Assembly: GCF_030813055.1 (NCBI RefSeq)
Contig: NZ_JAUSTW010000009.1
Span: 186,001-250,000, forward strand
Direction of reading: 5' to 3'
Origin: Neobacillus ginsengisoli
GTDB lineage: Bacteria > Bacillota > Bacilli > Bacillales_B > DSM-18226
Length of the DNA: 64,000 nt
Shown here: piece by piece, positions 1 through 9,495 of the stretch
Layout: each line of letters starts with the position of its first letter
Numbering within the stretch: the first letter of the stretch is position 1
The notes under the pieces: model-generated
Database searches by the model: none
What the model saw: the letters and a program-made list of their open reading frames with translations, nothing else
What the model was told of the DNA's origin: nothing
Position numbers and translations under genes: made by a program

Positions 1-432
1 TCCGAAATGCCCTGTAATATTCTCGAATATTGCTCTAGCAGTTCCTTTTATATCAATGCCATGGTGTTCATAAAAATGTGCATCCTCCGTAGCGATAAAT
101 GCATGTTCCAGCACTTTCGGTACTTGATCATAGGTAATTTTTGTTCGTTTTTCTTTCCCGTATTCATAAAGAAAATTTCCGTTTTTATCATAGAATTTCG
201 TCGAAAGTGGATCGACTAGTTTTGAAGAATCCAGTTGAGGTGCATCCTTTATCATAGCAGCAAAGGTTATAGCCCCTGCTCCAACCGAAACGACACCAAG
301 AAGTAAACAAACAAGGAAAACTTTTTTCAATAAAGAGCTTTTTTGGGGTAATTTTTTACCTCTTTGTTGTTGTTCTTTTGCCTTTTCCGCTTCTTTTCGT
401 TCCTGCCGATAACGATACTTTTCTTCTGCCAT
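1..432 (-). CDS. Class A penicillin-binding protein (PBP1A-like), N-terminal part
   Basis: The gene runs off the left edge, so only the first 144 residues are visible. A charged cytoplasmic head (about residues 1-30) precedes one membrane anchor (about 35-60). The start of a family-51 glycosyltransferase follows: DKNG, then the substrate-loop motif ATEDAHFYEHHGID containing the catalytic Glu. Proteins of this class polymerise lipid II outside the membrane and then cross-link it. The order resembles Bacillus PonA, but recU, which normally precedes ponA, is absent, so this may be a paralogue. The ATG at 432 was chosen because it matches the family N-terminus. Confidence 0.85.
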   Translation of the reverse strand, partial: MAEEKYRYRQERKEAEKAKEQQQRGKKLPQKSSLLKKVFLVCLLLGVVSVGAGAITFAAMIKDAPQLDSSKLVDPLSTKFYDKNGNFLYEYGKEKRTKITYDQVPKVLEHAFIATEDAHFYEHHGIDIKGTARAIFENITGHFG

Positions 433-505
433 TCATTTTCTCTCCCATATTTAAGTTACTCAAAGTTGATTTAAAGTAAGAAGCTATTTGTTCCATTAGC
501 AGCTA

Positions 506-688
506 TTATCTCTTGGTTTTGTTTTTAATAGACTTTAAACATGAAACAAGGATCCATATTGCTAAAATAAGCGAAAGCATTCCAACTATTTTTGTATAAA
601 GCCTAGGCGTGCTATTTATAAATAATTCATAAATTCCAAAGACAAAGCCTAAAAAAATATATAGAAAATCGTGTATTGTAAATTTCAT
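506..688 (-). CDS. Small two-helix membrane protein (60 aa), unknown
   Basis: Starting at MKFTIHDF gives 60 residues with two hydrophobic segments (about 7-22 and 32-50) and a basic tail ending KNKTKR. The ATG at 688 is preceded by GGAGTG at good spacing. The longer upstream extension has no ribosome binding site and looks non-coding. It lies just upstream of the penicillin-binding protein gene on the same strand, 73 bases away. I do not recognise a family. A small membrane protein is all that the sequence supports. Confidence 0.5.
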   Translation of the reverse strand: MKFTIHDFLYIFLGFVFGIYELFINSTPRLYTKIVGMLSLILAIWILVSCLKSIKNKTKR

Positions 689-999
689 TTTATTCACTCC
701 ATAAACTGTACATTTATACTTGTTCGTAGGTGGCATTGTTTTTAAGGGGGGCAAGACAATTTTTTTTAAAAATGAAATCGTTAGAAATCAAGAGGGCATT
801 GTTTTATGCCAGAAAAAAATATAATAACATAAGCGTTGTGAATGTCTATATTTTCTTTAGCGAAAATTATTTTCGTAAAAACCTGTATGAATCAAAAAAT
901 GACAAAAAGCCAAGATAAGAAGAATCCCTTCCTTTTTTGTATTTATTTTCCAGTTCACAGATGTATAGAGTGGGAAGCGATGATGATAATAGGTTTCGC

Positions 1000-1129
1000 C
1001 GCAAAGATTTATCGCTTGCCAACGATGGCTGCACCAAATGGGATTCACTGACATGCAGCCACAGCATTACATGAATCCGTCTTTCCAAACTGCGGATTTT
1101 CAAGGAATGCAACCCCCCCCCATATAGAC
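1000..1129 (+). pseudogene. Possible gene remnant ending in a C9 tract
   Basis: Frames here give short protein-like runs: FRRKDLSLANDG in one frame, then MQPQHYMNPSFQTADFQG and MQPPPI-stop in another. The polar, Met/Gln/Pro-rich composition recalls spore-coat-like tails. No ribosome binding site or long open frame exists. The final prolines are encoded by nine consecutive C residues at 1113-1121, unusual in AT-rich DNA. I infer a decayed 3' end of a gene; the family is unknown and the call is weak. Confidence 0.25.
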
Positions 1130-1138
1130 AACAATAAA

Positions 1139-1177
1139 GTTCAATAACACGCACCGAAATGGTGCGTGTTATTGAAC
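1139..1177. repeat. Perfect 17-bp inverted repeat hairpin
   Basis: Arms of 17 bases (gttcaataacacgcacc and its exact complement) flank the 5-base loop gaaat. There is no T-run on either side, so it is not a standard terminator. It sits in a 700-base gene-poor stretch (about 730-1410) that otherwise holds only the weak remnant at 1000-1129. The arm is long enough to form a stable RNA hairpin or a symmetric protein-binding site. Confidence 0.7.
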
Positions 1178-1410
1178 AAACGGAAGAGACTTTTTCGCAA
1201 ATCCTTAGTAAAAACATCTCTTCGTAAGGTACATTACAATGTATTAAGCAGAAATTGGTGTTGGAACAGTAGATATAGGTTAAATTCCTATTTTCAAGCC
1301 TATAAAATTTTGAAATAGAAGGAAAGCATCGCGATGGTATTTACAAGATAATGGGCAATTGTGGAGAAGTGTATTTATTGAAAGATCAACAATAATCATT
1401 AACTAAGCCT

Positions 1411-1444
1411 TAAAAAAAACGAGCAACCAATTAAAGTTGCTCGT
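1411..1444 (-). terminator. Terminator of the leucine-degradation operon
   Basis: On the minus strand a 9-bp stem (ACGAGCAAC with complement) and an 8-base loop are followed by a run of T residues. It lies about 40 bases beyond the scoB stop codon and ends the nine-gene operon. Confidence 0.85.
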
Positions 1445-1484
1445 TGTTTAAAATCTCGTTATCTATTATCGAGCGAATAATGGT

Positions 1485-2135
1485 TTATTTTGCTACTAAT
1501 TCCCTGCTTACTGTAAAAGATGCTTCAGTATTTTTGATTACTTCTTCTACCATTATGCCATCTTGTGTTTCGATAAGGACCATTCCTTCTGGAGTAAAAT
1601 CAAAAACCGCTAAATCAGTAATTAATCGATGGACCACTTGTTTACCTGTTAAAGGAAGTGAACAGTCTTTTTTTACTTTAGATTCCCTATTTTTATTTAC
1701 ATGTTCCATGATGACGATTACCCGTTTAGCTCCATTAACTAAGTCCATGGCGCCGCCCATTCCTTTAACCATCTTCCCTGGAATCATCCAATTGGCCAAA
1801 TCTCCTTGTTCAGAAACCTCCATACCGCCTAGGATGGCGAGATCAATGTGCCCCCCGCGAATCATCGCAAAGGATTCGGCACTGTCAAAAAAGGATGACC
1901 CTTTGAGAGCAGTAACGGTTTCTTTTCCAGCATTGATAAGATCAGGGTCTTCATTACCCTCTATAGGGTATGGCCCTATCCCTAATAATCCGTTTTCTGA
2001 TTGAAGCAGAACATTAAATTCGCTTGGAATTTCATTGGCGATTAGGGTTGGTATGCCAATCCCAAGATTGACATTCATTCCGTCTTTAATCTCCTGAACA
2101 GCACGTTTAACAATAATGGACCGAGCATTACTCAT
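1485..2135 (-). CDS. scoB: 3-oxoacid CoA-transferase subunit B
   Basis: Transfers CoA from succinyl-CoA to acetoacetate together with ScoA. The 216-residue length equals Bacillus ScoB. The catalytic-glutamate signature of beta subunits is visible in [12 protein letters not shown], and GIGIPTL lies near the N-terminus. Start chosen at MSNARSII (2135), which follows AAAGGAGGA at ideal spacing; the in-frame upstream codons have no such site. It is the last gene of the leucine operon, 27 bases after scoA. Here it activates the acetoacetate released by HMG-CoA lyase. A homologous acyl-CoA:CoA transferase with another acceptor is possible but less likely. Confidence 0.9.
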   Translation of the reverse strand: MSNARSIIVKRAVQEIKDGMNVNLGIGIPTLIANEIPSEFNVLLQSENGLLGIGPYPIEGNEDPDLINAGKETVTALKGSSFFDSAESFAMIRGGHIDLAILGGMEVSEQGDLANWMIPGKMVKGMGGAMDLVNGAKRVIVIMEHVNKNRESKVKKDCSLPLTGKQVVHRLITDLAVFDFTPEGMVLIETQDGIMVEEVIKNTEASFTVSRELVAK

Positions 2136-2162
2136 AATAGTTCCTCCTTTCCTCACTTTGGA

Positions 2163-2864
2163 CTATGCTTGCAAGACTGTCCGCTTTTCAATTCTCTTTT
2201 CATAGTTTTCACCAAGTAACAGGCGTTGAACATAAATACCAGGCGTATGAACTTCATCTGGATTTAACTCGCCAAGATCTTTGATCTCTTCTACTTCTGC
2301 AATCGTAATCTTTCCAGCCATCGCCGCTAAAGGATTAAAGTTACGGGAAGTTTTACGGTAAATTAGATTTCCGATTGGGTCTGCTTTCCACGCTTTTACG
2401 AGAGCAAAGTCTCCAACGATTCCCTCTTCTAAAATATAGGTTCTTCCGTTGAATACCTTGTGTTCCTTTCCTTCGGCAATGGCAGTCCCTACACCTGTAG
2501 CTGTGTAAAATCCAGGAATTCCAGCCCCGCCTGCCCGGATTCGTTCTGCTAATGTACCTTGTGGAACCAGTTCTACCTCCAATTCCCCGCTTAAAAACTG
2601 TTGTTCGAAAATCTTATTTTCACCCACATAGGATGAAATCATCTTCTTAATTTGCTTGTTGGCTAATAATAAACCAAGCCCCCAATCATCCACCCCGCAA
2701 TTATTGCTTATGATGGTTAAATCCTTTGTACCTTTATCACGTAAAGCGATGATGGCTTTTTCAGGAATTCCGCACAATCCAAATCCTCCGACAATGATTG
2801 TAGCTCCATCATGAATATCATGGATGGCTTTAGAAAAAGAGTCTACAATTTTCCCATTTTTCAA
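2163..2864 (-). CDS. scoA: 3-oxoacid CoA-transferase subunit A
   Basis: Alpha subunit of the heteromeric CoA-transferase. The Gly-rich CoA-binding motif [13 protein letters not shown] is present at about residues 20-32, and the family motif [12 protein letters not shown] further on. Length is 233 residues, normal for the family. The start is a TTG at 2864, ten bases after AAAGGGGG; no ATG start fits the family N-terminus MKNGKIVDS. It lies between the carboxyltransferase gene and scoB in one operon. B. subtilis keeps scoAB apart from its yng operon, so linkage here completes the pathway in one transcript. Confidence 0.9.
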   Translation of the reverse strand: MKNGKIVDSFSKAIHDIHDGATIIVGGFGLCGIPEKAIIALRDKGTKDLTIISNNCGVDDWGLGLLLANKQIKKMISSYVGENKIFEQQFLSGELEVELVPQGTLAERIRAGGAGIPGFYTATGVGTAIAEGKEHKVFNGRTYILEEGIVGDFALVKAWKADPIGNLIYRKTSRNFNPLAAMAGKITIAEVEEIKDLGELNPDEVHTPGIYVQRLLLGENYEKRIEKRTVLQA

Positions 2865-2911
2865 AGAAATAGCCCCCTTTTAAAATTCTAAATTAGGTTT
2901 ATATAAATATT

Positions 2912-4456
2912 TTATACTGGATAAACAGGATGTTTTCGTTCAGAGAAACAAGTATATTTAGTGGAATACGCTTCAAATCGATTGGCCAGTTCCTCACGCA
3001 GGGAATTGGCTGGAATAATACCATCAATTATCATTTCGGAAGCCAGTCTATAAATATCAATATCTTTCGTATATTCTTCACGTTTTTGTTCAACAAATGC
3101 AGCCTTCTCGTCATCTGGCAATTTCTCAATTTTATTGGAATAGACTGCGTTAACTGCGGCCTCTGGCCCCATCACAGCAATTTGAGCTGTAGGTAAAGCG
3201 AGGCAGCAATCTGGTTCAAATGCAGGGCCTGCCATTGCATAGAGTCCGGCTCCATAGGCTTTACGGACAATGACAGAAATTTTCGGTACGGTTGCTTCTG
3301 CCATAGCCGAAATCATTTTTGCTCCATGGCGGATGATACCCGCCCGCTCAACCTTTGTCCCAATCATAAAACCAGGGACATCCACAAGGAATAGGATCGG
3401 AATATGGAAGGCATCGCATAGATTAATAAATTTAGCTGCTTTATCTGCGGAATCATGGAACAAAACTCCACCTTTAAATCTTGGCTGGTTTGCGATAATC
3501 CCGATAGGTTTTCCATTAATACGGGATAATCCCGTAATTAATTCAGCAGCAAAAAGCTTCTTGATTTCAAAAAAGGATCCTTCATCAATAATTCGGTCTA
3601 TCAATTCATACATGTTAAAAGGTGTATTCTGATTTGTAGGAATAAGGTCTTCTATGGTTTTTTCGAATGACTTAGGCGGCAGTGCTTCTTGACTTTGCGG
3701 CTTTTCCGAAAAATTTGCTGGAAAATAAGAGAGGTATTTTCGGGCCATTACGATGGCGTCTTCTTCATTTTTAGCCAAAATATCTCCGCAGCCCGAAACC
3801 GAACAGTGCATGCGTGCACCGCCCATTTCTTCCAGCGTTACTTTTTCACCGATCACCATTTCCGCCATCCGTGGTGATCCAAGATACATAGAGGAATTTT
3901 TATCGACCATGATGACAATGTCACAAAATGCCGGGATGTATGCTCCACCCGCTGCAGAAGGTCCGAACAAAATGCACACCTGTGGGATTTTTCCTGATAA
4001 TTTTACCTGATTGTAAAAAATCCGACCTGCTCCGCGGCGCCCGGGAAACATTTCAACTTGATCTGTTATACGTGCTCCTGCGGAATCAACGAGATAAATC
4101 AAAGGTACTCTCAGTTTTTCGGCAGTTTCTTGAATTCGAATGATTTTTTCAACTGTCCGTGATCCCCAAGAACCGGCTTTAATCGTTGAATCGTTTGCCA
4201 TTACACAAACGGTCTTACCATTTATTTTTCCGATGGCCGTAACGACACCATCAGCTGGAAGATCCTCTGAAAGACAATTAGCAAATAAGGCATCTTCGAG
4301 CTCAGAACCTGGGTCCAACAATAGCTTTAAACGATCACGGACAAATAGTTTTCCCTGCTCGCTGTTTTTTTCGTGATATTTTGGAGCACCGCCTTTATAA
4401 ATCTTTTCAAGCCGTTCTTGTAATGTTCGACTCTCTTTTTGAACTTCAATGGTCAT
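2912..4456 (-). CDS. yngE: Methylcrotonyl-CoA carboxylase, carboxyltransferase (beta) subunit
   Basis: A 514-residue acyl-CoA carboxyltransferase with the two crotonase-fold halves of the family. The N-terminal half carries YLVDSAGARI and the glycine pair FGPSAAGGAY; the C-terminal half carries the second-oxyanion region KAYGAGLYAMAG. It moves the carboxyl group from biotin to 3-methylcrotonyl-CoA. AGGAGGAAAACGTT precedes the ATG. Neighbouring isovaleryl-CoA dehydrogenase, methylglutaconyl-CoA hydratase and HMG-CoA lyase genes indicate the leucine substrate rather than propionyl-CoA, although the protein sequence alone cannot exclude the latter. Confidence 0.9.
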   Translation of the reverse strand: MTIEVQKESRTLQERLEKIYKGGAPKYHEKNSEQGKLFVRDRLKLLLDPGSELEDALFANCLSEDLPADGVVTAIGKINGKTVCVMANDSTIKAGSWGSRTVEKIIRIQETAEKLRVPLIYLVDSAGARITDQVEMFPGRRGAGRIFYNQVKLSGKIPQVCILFGPSAAGGAYIPAFCDIVIMVDKNSSMYLGSPRMAEMVIGEKVTLEEMGGARMHCSVSGCGDILAKNEEDAIVMARKYLSYFPANFSEKPQSQEALPPKSFEKTIEDLIPTNQNTPFNMYELIDRIIDEGSFFEIKKLFAAELITGLSRINGKPIGIIANQPRFKGGVLFHDSADKAAKFINLCDAFHIPILFLVDVPGFMIGTKVERAGIIRHGAKMISAMAEATVPKISVIVRKAYGAGLYAMAGPAFEPDCCLALPTAQIAVMGPEAAVNAVYSNKIEKLPDDEKAAFVEQKREEYTKDIDIYRLASEMIIDGIIPANSLREELANRFEAYSTKYTCFSERKHPVYPV

Positions 4457-4480
4457 AACGTTTTCCTCCTTCTAATGAAG

Positions 4481-5263
4481 TTATTCACCTTTATAAGCAG
4501 GTGACCGCTTTTCTTTGAAAGCCTGAAGCCCTTCCAAACGATCCTTTGTAGGGATGGTGACTTCATAGGCATTTTGTTCAATTGCAAGCCCTGTTGTTAA
4601 ATCGACATCAAATCCTTTTTCAATGGCAAATTTGGCTTGGCGAACCGCAATAGGCGCATTTCGAACAATCTGGCCCGCTATTTCAATTGCCTTTTCTAAC
4701 AGTGATTCTGGAGATTCTACATATTCAACTAAGCCAATTTCCTTTGCTTCCTCCGCATCAATACGTCTTGCTGTAAAAATAAGCTCTTTCGCCCTTCCTT
4801 TCCCGACCAGCCTAGGGAGCCGCTGTGTGCCGCCAGCACCGGGGATGATTCCGAGTGAAGTCTCAGTAAGACCGAATTTTGCTTTTTCTGAGGCCACACG
4901 AATATCACATGCCAAAGCCAATTCAGTTCCACCCCCAAACGCAGCACCATTTACCGCAGCAATGACGGGTTGAGGTAAGGTTTCTAGATTGTTGATGCAC
5001 TCCCGAATCAAGGAAACGGTTTTCCTTACTGTCTGCTCATCCATTCCAGCCCGCTCTTTTAAATCTGCCCCTGCACAAAAAACTTTTTCTCCAGCTCCTG
5101 TAATTACCAAACAACGAACGGATGGGTCAAATTTACAGTTATCGATTACGTTTTTAAGTTCTTCCAGAACTTTGATAGATAGTGCATTCGCAGCATCGGG
5201 CCGATTTAATGTAATGACAACAATTCCATTTTCTAATGTAGAAACAAGCACAGCTTGATCCAT
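4481..5263 (-). CDS. yngF: Enoyl-CoA hydratase (methylglutaconyl-CoA hydratase)
   Basis: Crotonase family, 260 residues. The oxyanion-hole motif CAGADLKERAGM is at about residues 65-76, and the second loop AAVNGAAFGGGTELALACD follows near 105. The catalytic Glu region is TETSLGIIPGAGGTQRLPR. By position in the operon it hydrates 3-methylglutaconyl-CoA to HMG-CoA. The ATG at 5263 follows AGAGGTG at good spacing; the in-frame GTG nine bases earlier overlaps that site. Strongly similar in order to B. subtilis yngF. Confidence 0.9.
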   Translation of the reverse strand: MDQAVLVSTLENGIVVITLNRPDAANALSIKVLEELKNVIDNCKFDPSVRCLVITGAGEKVFCAGADLKERAGMDEQTVRKTVSLIRECINNLETLPQPVIAAVNGAAFGGGTELALACDIRVASEKAKFGLTETSLGIIPGAGGTQRLPRLVGKGRAKELIFTARRIDAEEAKEIGLVEYVESPESLLEKAIEIAGQIVRNAPIAVRQAKFAIEKGFDVDLTTGLAIEQNAYEVTIPTKDRLEGLQAFKEKRSPAYKGE

Positions 5264-5276
5264 ATGTGTCACCTCT

Positions 5277-6194
5277 TTATTTATGTGGACTGGTATGATT
5301 GATGTTACATGCTTGAAGATTGCGGCTAGTTAGTGTTCTTCCTATTTTTTCTTGGATAAAGTGTCCGGCACTCAGCAGTTTTTCTAGATTGACTCCTGTT
5401 TGAATCTCCATGTTATTCAGCATGTAAAGAACATCTTCTGTGGCCACATTTCCTGAAGCACCAGGGGCATAAGGACAGCCTCCTAATCCACCTGTTGAAG
5501 AATCAAAGGTAGTGATCCCCATGTCTAATGACGCCAGAATATTCGCTAGTGCTGTGCCGTGCGTATCGTGAAAGTGTAGTGCTAATTTTTCAACAGGAAA
5601 TCGTTTTAAAAGAATATTTAACACGGCTTGCACTTGCTTGGGATTGGCAACGCCAATTGTATCACCCAAGGATAATTCCTGAATCCCCATTTCAAATAAA
5701 TGTTCAGCCACACAAATCACATTTTCAACCGAAACCTGACCTTCATATGGGCATCCAAAAACGGTTGAAACATAGCCGCGGACAGACTTTCCTGCCGATA
5801 ATGCTTCCTGGACGACTTCTCTTAATACAGGAAAGGTTTCCTGTATGGATTTGTTGATATTTTTTTGGTTGTGTGTTTCACTGGCCGACATAAATACGGC
5901 GACTTCATCCACGCTGCCCTTAAATGCCCTCTCAAGCCCATGACGGTTTGGGACAAGTGCTGTATAAGTGATACCTGGCAGGCGTTCAATTCCTTTTGCC
6001 ACCTCAAGGGAATCAGCGAGCGCAGGAATCCACTTGGGATTCACAAATGAAGTAATTTCGATAGATTGAAGACCTGTACGAGACAGTTGATTAATCCAGC
6101 TGATTTTATCCTCCACCGAAAGAAATGTTTGCTCATTTTGCAGCCCATCTCTTGGTCCAACTTCTTTAATGGTTACATTCGTTGGCCAGTTCAT
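5277..6194 (-). CDS. yngG: Hydroxymethylglutaryl-CoA lyase
   Basis: A 305-residue DRE-TIM metallolyase that cleaves HMG-CoA to acetyl-CoA and acetoacetate. The N-terminal catalytic motif VGPRDGLQNE is at about 12-21. The metal-binding LHFHDTHGTA and the active-site cysteine motif GGLGGCPYAPGASGN are all present. A GGGAG site precedes the start. It sits between the hydratase and the biotin carrier gene, spaced by about 20 bases. Its acetoacetate product is the substrate for ScoAB downstream. Confidence 0.93.
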   Translation of the reverse strand: MNWPTNVTIKEVGPRDGLQNEQTFLSVEDKISWINQLSRTGLQSIEITSFVNPKWIPALADSLEVAKGIERLPGITYTALVPNRHGLERAFKGSVDEVAVFMSASETHNQKNINKSIQETFPVLREVVQEALSAGKSVRGYVSTVFGCPYEGQVSVENVICVAEHLFEMGIQELSLGDTIGVANPKQVQAVLNILLKRFPVEKLALHFHDTHGTALANILASLDMGITTFDSSTGGLGGCPYAPGASGNVATEDVLYMLNNMEIQTGVNLEKLLSAGHFIQEKIGRTLTSRNLQACNINHTSPHK

Positions 6195-6215
6195 GTTCTC
6201 AACTCCCTTGAAGGA

Positions 6216-6428
6216 TTATTCCATTTCAATTAATACGTCTTCTTCATTTACAAAGTCGCCTTCATTTACTTTTACTTCCTTAACCGTACCAGCGAATTCC
6301 GCCGTAATAGGAATTTCCATTTTCATCGATTCTAAAATGATGACATCCTGCCCTTCCTCTACCCGGTCACCTGGTTGAATTAAAACCTTCCAGACATTAC
6401 CTGCCATTACTGCAACAATTTTATTCAT
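6216..6428 (-). CDS. yngHB: Biotin carboxyl carrier protein (small, free-standing)
   Basis: Seventy residues forming a single biotinyl domain. The biotinylated lysine lies in ESMKMEIPI, and the mirrored segment VNEGDFVNEEDVLI follows. In most methylcrotonyl-CoA carboxylases this domain is fused to the biotin carboxylase. Here it is a separate gene, as in Bacillus YngHB. Start chosen at MNKIVAVM (6428) after GTGGAGG; the ORF could extend five residues upstream without a ribosome binding site. The gene is 15 bases from yngHA. Confidence 0.92.
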   Translation of the reverse strand: MNKIVAVMAGNVWKVLIQPGDRVEEGQDVIILESMKMEIPITAEFAGTVKEVKVNEGDFVNEEDVLIEME

Positions 6429-6443
6429 TAGTAAAACCTCCAC

Positions 6444-7805
6444 TTATTTCATGACTTTTTTGTTAGTTCCCTGCAGATACTTTTCTACAAAGTTCGTTGT
6501 CGTATTACCTGAACGATAGGCTTGGTGCTCGACAACTTGTTGGAGCATCGGGATATTGGTTTTAATTCCTTGTACTTCATAAAGGGCTAATGCATCCTTT
6601 AGAATGCCAATTGCCTCCTCACGATCCTTCCCCTTTACGACAAGCTTGGCAATCATCGGATCGTAAAAAGGGGTAACGACTGACTGTTCGCTCACTCCTA
6701 ATTCATGTCGAATCCCAGGGCCCTCCGGTAAAACTAAAGTTGTAATTTTTCCTGGAGAAGGGAAGAAGGTTTTCGGATCCTCTGCATAGATTCGCACTTC
6801 AATCGCATGCCCTTCACGTTTAATCTCAGATTGTTTAAACGGTAAGGACTCGCCGTAGGCAATTCGAAGCTGCTCGGCAACTAGGTCCAACCCAGTAATT
6901 TCTTCTGTTACGGGATGTTCCACTTGCAAGCGGGTATTCACTTCCAAAAAGTAGAAATTTTTATGCTCATCGACTAAAAATTCGATCGTACCTGCATTTT
7001 TATAGCCGATTGATTTGGCAGCTTTTACAGCAGCTTCTCCCATCTTACTGCGGGTAGCCTCATCTAAAAATGGTGATGGAGCCTCTTCGACTACTTTTTG
7101 ATGGCGTCGTTGAATGGAACACTCACGTTCCCATAAATAAACGGTATTCCCGCTTGAATCAGCTAGAATTTGAATTTCAATATGATGAGGATTTTCAACA
7201 TATTTTTCAATAAACATTTCTCCATTACCAAAAAAACTAACAGCGCGTTTCTGATTGCCTTCAAATGCTTTTCTAAGTTCATCATCGCTTCGAACGATCT
7301 GCATGCCAATACCACCGCCGCCTGCAGAAGCCTTCAGCATAATCGGATAGCCAATTTTCCCAGCTATTTCTATAGCTTCCTCCACATCAGCTAAAGGGTA
7401 GGTAATCCCAGGCACAACGGGAACTCCTGCTAACTCCATTAACTTTCTTGCCTCAATTTTGCTGCCCATTTTGGAAATAACATCGTGAGTTGGGCCAATA
7501 AAAACTATGCCTTCTTCCTCGCAGCGGCGGGCAAATTCGGCGTTCTCCGAAAGAAGTCCGTATCCTGGGTGAATCGCTTCTGTTCCGGATTGACGAGCGA
7601 TTTCGATGATTTTATCGATGTTCAAGTAGCTTTCTGAAACTTTGGGTCCCCCCAGTAAATAAGCCTCATCCGCCGCTTTCACATGGAGGGCATCCTTATC
7701 AGCTTCTGAGTAAATTCCGACCGTTTGGATCCCCAATGCTTTACAAGTCCGGATTACTCGTCCCGCAATTTCCCCCCGGTTAGCAATTAACACCTTTTTA
7801 AACAT
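6444..7805 (-). CDS. yngHA: Methylcrotonyl-CoA carboxylase, biotin carboxylase subunit
   Basis: ATP-grasp biotin carboxylase of 453 residues. It carboxylates the biotin on the small carrier encoded next. Visible features are FKKVLIANRGEIAGRVIRTC at the N-terminus and the glycine-rich ATP loop KASAGGGGIGM at about 160-170. The catalytic segment FLEVNTRLQVEHPVTE lies near 285-300. AAAGGGGGAG precedes the ATG. It lacks a C-terminal biotinyl domain, consistent with the separate yngHB. A housekeeping acetyl-CoA carboxylase AccC would normally sit beside accB, which is not the context here. Confidence 0.92.
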   Translation of the reverse strand: MFKKVLIANRGEIAGRVIRTCKALGIQTVGIYSEADKDALHVKAADEAYLLGGPKVSESYLNIDKIIEIARQSGTEAIHPGYGLLSENAEFARRCEEEGIVFIGPTHDVISKMGSKIEARKLMELAGVPVVPGITYPLADVEEAIEIAGKIGYPIMLKASAGGGGIGMQIVRSDDELRKAFEGNQKRAVSFFGNGEMFIEKYVENPHHIEIQILADSSGNTVYLWERECSIQRRHQKVVEEAPSPFLDEATRSKMGEAAVKAAKSIGYKNAGTIEFLVDEHKNFYFLEVNTRLQVEHPVTEEITGLDLVAEQLRIAYGESLPFKQSEIKREGHAIEVRIYAEDPKTFFPSPGKITTLVLPEGPGIRHELGVSEQSVVTPFYDPMIAKLVVKGKDREEAIGILKDALALYEVQGIKTNIPMLQQVVEHQAYRSGNTTTNFVEKYLQGTNKKVMK

Positions 7806-7818
7806 GTGCGCTCCCCCT

Positions 7819-9462
7819 TTAATTTTTCAACCTAATTAATTGTACGGATTGTTCCCTCAGTTTAAATTTTTGAATTTTACCCGATGCGGTCATTGGAAAT
7901 TCATCACAAAATTCAATAAAGCGAGGTATTTTGTGGCGGGAGATTTTCCCAACAAAATAATCCTGAATTTCTTTTGCTGTGGCGGATGTCTCTTCTTTAA
8001 GGCGAATCCACGCCATAACTTCTTCACCATATTTTTCATCTGGAATCCCGATGACCTGTACATCCAATACTTTTGGATGAGTATAGATATACTCTTCTAT
8101 CTCACGTGGATAGATATTTTCGCCGCCGCGAATGATCATATCTTTTAAACGTCCGGTTATCGTACAATATCCGGCTTCATTCATAACAGCCAAATCACCG
8201 GTATGTAGCCATCCTTCTGGATCGATTGCTTCCATTGTTGCATCCAGATTTTTATAATAACCTTTCATGACATGATAGCCACGTGTACATAACTCTCCTT
8301 GTACACCCCTTGGTACCTCCTGATTCGTCGAAGGATCACAAATTTTCACTTCCACGTTAGGTAGGGCGCGGCCAACTGTACTTACTCTTAGTTCAATTGG
8401 GTCATTGGTTCTTGTCTGGGTAATTCCCGGTGAAGATTCTGTCTGCCCGTATACAATGGTTATTTCGCTAGCCCCCATTTTTCCAACTACGGCTTTCATA
8501 ACTTCAATTGGGCAAGTCGAACCCGCCATGATTCCTGTCCTTAATGATGACAGATCATATTTTTCAAAATCAGGATGATTTAATTCAGCAATGAACATGG
8601 TCGGAACGCCGTGCAGAGCAGTACATTTCTCATCCTGTACCGTTTTTAGAACCGAGACCACATCGAATTCCTGAATCGGCACCATCGTAGCTCCAACCGT
8701 TACACATGCCATGGTTCCCAGTACACAACCAAAGCAATGGAAGAAAGGAACCGGAATACACATTCGATCTTTATATGTAAGCTTCATACATTTAGCAATA
8801 TTGAACCCGTTGTTAACGATATTAATATGAGTCAGCATAACTCCTTTTGGAAATCCAGTGGTACCCGATGTATATTGCATGTTGATGACGTCGTTTGGAT
8901 CCAATGAATCCATTCTGTTCATTAATTCATCATCACTGACATCGTTTCCCATTGTTAAAATATCCGACCACAGAAACATACCCGGATAGCGGGTATCACC
9001 TAAAACAATGACATTCTTTAGATAAGGGAGCTTTTCAGATTGCAGGCAGCCGGGATGGGAATTTTTTAATTCCGGGACAACCTGATAAAGCACGTCAACG
9101 TAGGGTGTATGACGGTATGATTCCATTAAAATTAACGTAGTTGCATCTGATTGCTTTAATAAAAACTCTAGTTCGGCTGCCTGATAATTGGTATTTACGG
9201 TAGTAAGGACACCGCCCATCTTACCGGAGGCGAATTGGGTAACGACCCACTCAGGACGATTGGCCGCCCATATGGCCATATGTTCTCCCTTACCGATTCC
9301 CAGCTTCATAAATCCTTTTGCCACTTGCCTGCACAGGTCATTGAATTGCTTATAGGTATAGCGAAGACCTCGATCTGCATAGACGACGGCTTCATTTTCA
9401 GGTCTTTCCAATGCCAGATTTTCTAACAGCTTTCCTACCGTAATTTGAAGGATTTCATTCAT
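7819..9462 (-). CDS. yngI: AMP-forming acyl-CoA synthetase
   Basis: ANL-superfamily ligase, 547 residues. The AMP-binding P-loop YTSGTTGFPKGV is at about 195-206, followed by YGQTESSPG and the hinge region GWLHTGD and GRLKDMIIRGGENIYP. The conserved lysine near the end lies in TASGKIQKF. It activates a carboxylic acid with ATP and CoA; in this operon a branched short-chain acid such as isovalerate is the natural guess. Acetoacetate is an alternative. It lies between the dehydrogenase and biotin carboxylase genes, with 13- and 33-base gaps. Confidence 0.9.
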   Translation of the reverse strand: MNEILQITVGKLLENLALERPENEAVVYADRGLRYTYKQFNDLCRQVAKGFMKLGIGKGEHMAIWAANRPEWVVTQFASGKMGGVLTTVNTNYQAAELEFLLKQSDATTLILMESYRHTPYVDVLYQVVPELKNSHPGCLQSEKLPYLKNVIVLGDTRYPGMFLWSDILTMGNDVSDDELMNRMDSLDPNDVINMQYTSGTTGFPKGVMLTHINIVNNGFNIAKCMKLTYKDRMCIPVPFFHCFGCVLGTMACVTVGATMVPIQEFDVVSVLKTVQDEKCTALHGVPTMFIAELNHPDFEKYDLSSLRTGIMAGSTCPIEVMKAVVGKMGASEITIVYGQTESSPGITQTRTNDPIELRVSTVGRALPNVEVKICDPSTNQEVPRGVQGELCTRGYHVMKGYYKNLDATMEAIDPEGWLHTGDLAVMNEAGYCTITGRLKDMIIRGGENIYPREIEEYIYTHPKVLDVQVIGIPDEKYGEEVMAWIRLKEETSATAKEIQDYFVGKISRHKIPRFIEFCDEFPMTASGKIQKFKLREQSVQLIRLKN

Positions 9463-9495
9463 ATTGGAAATTCTCCTCTTAAAATTAGTAAGTTG

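Noticed and set aside
867..1217. 116-codon minus-strand frame in the gap after the penicillin-binding protein
   Set aside because: No ribosome binding site, runs through the inverted repeat and poly-C tract, and has non-coding composition.
1444..2004. 186-codon open frame on the plus strand
   Set aside because: It is antisense to scoB, whose family motifs and ribosome site are clear; the plus frame has no ribosome site or recognisable domain.
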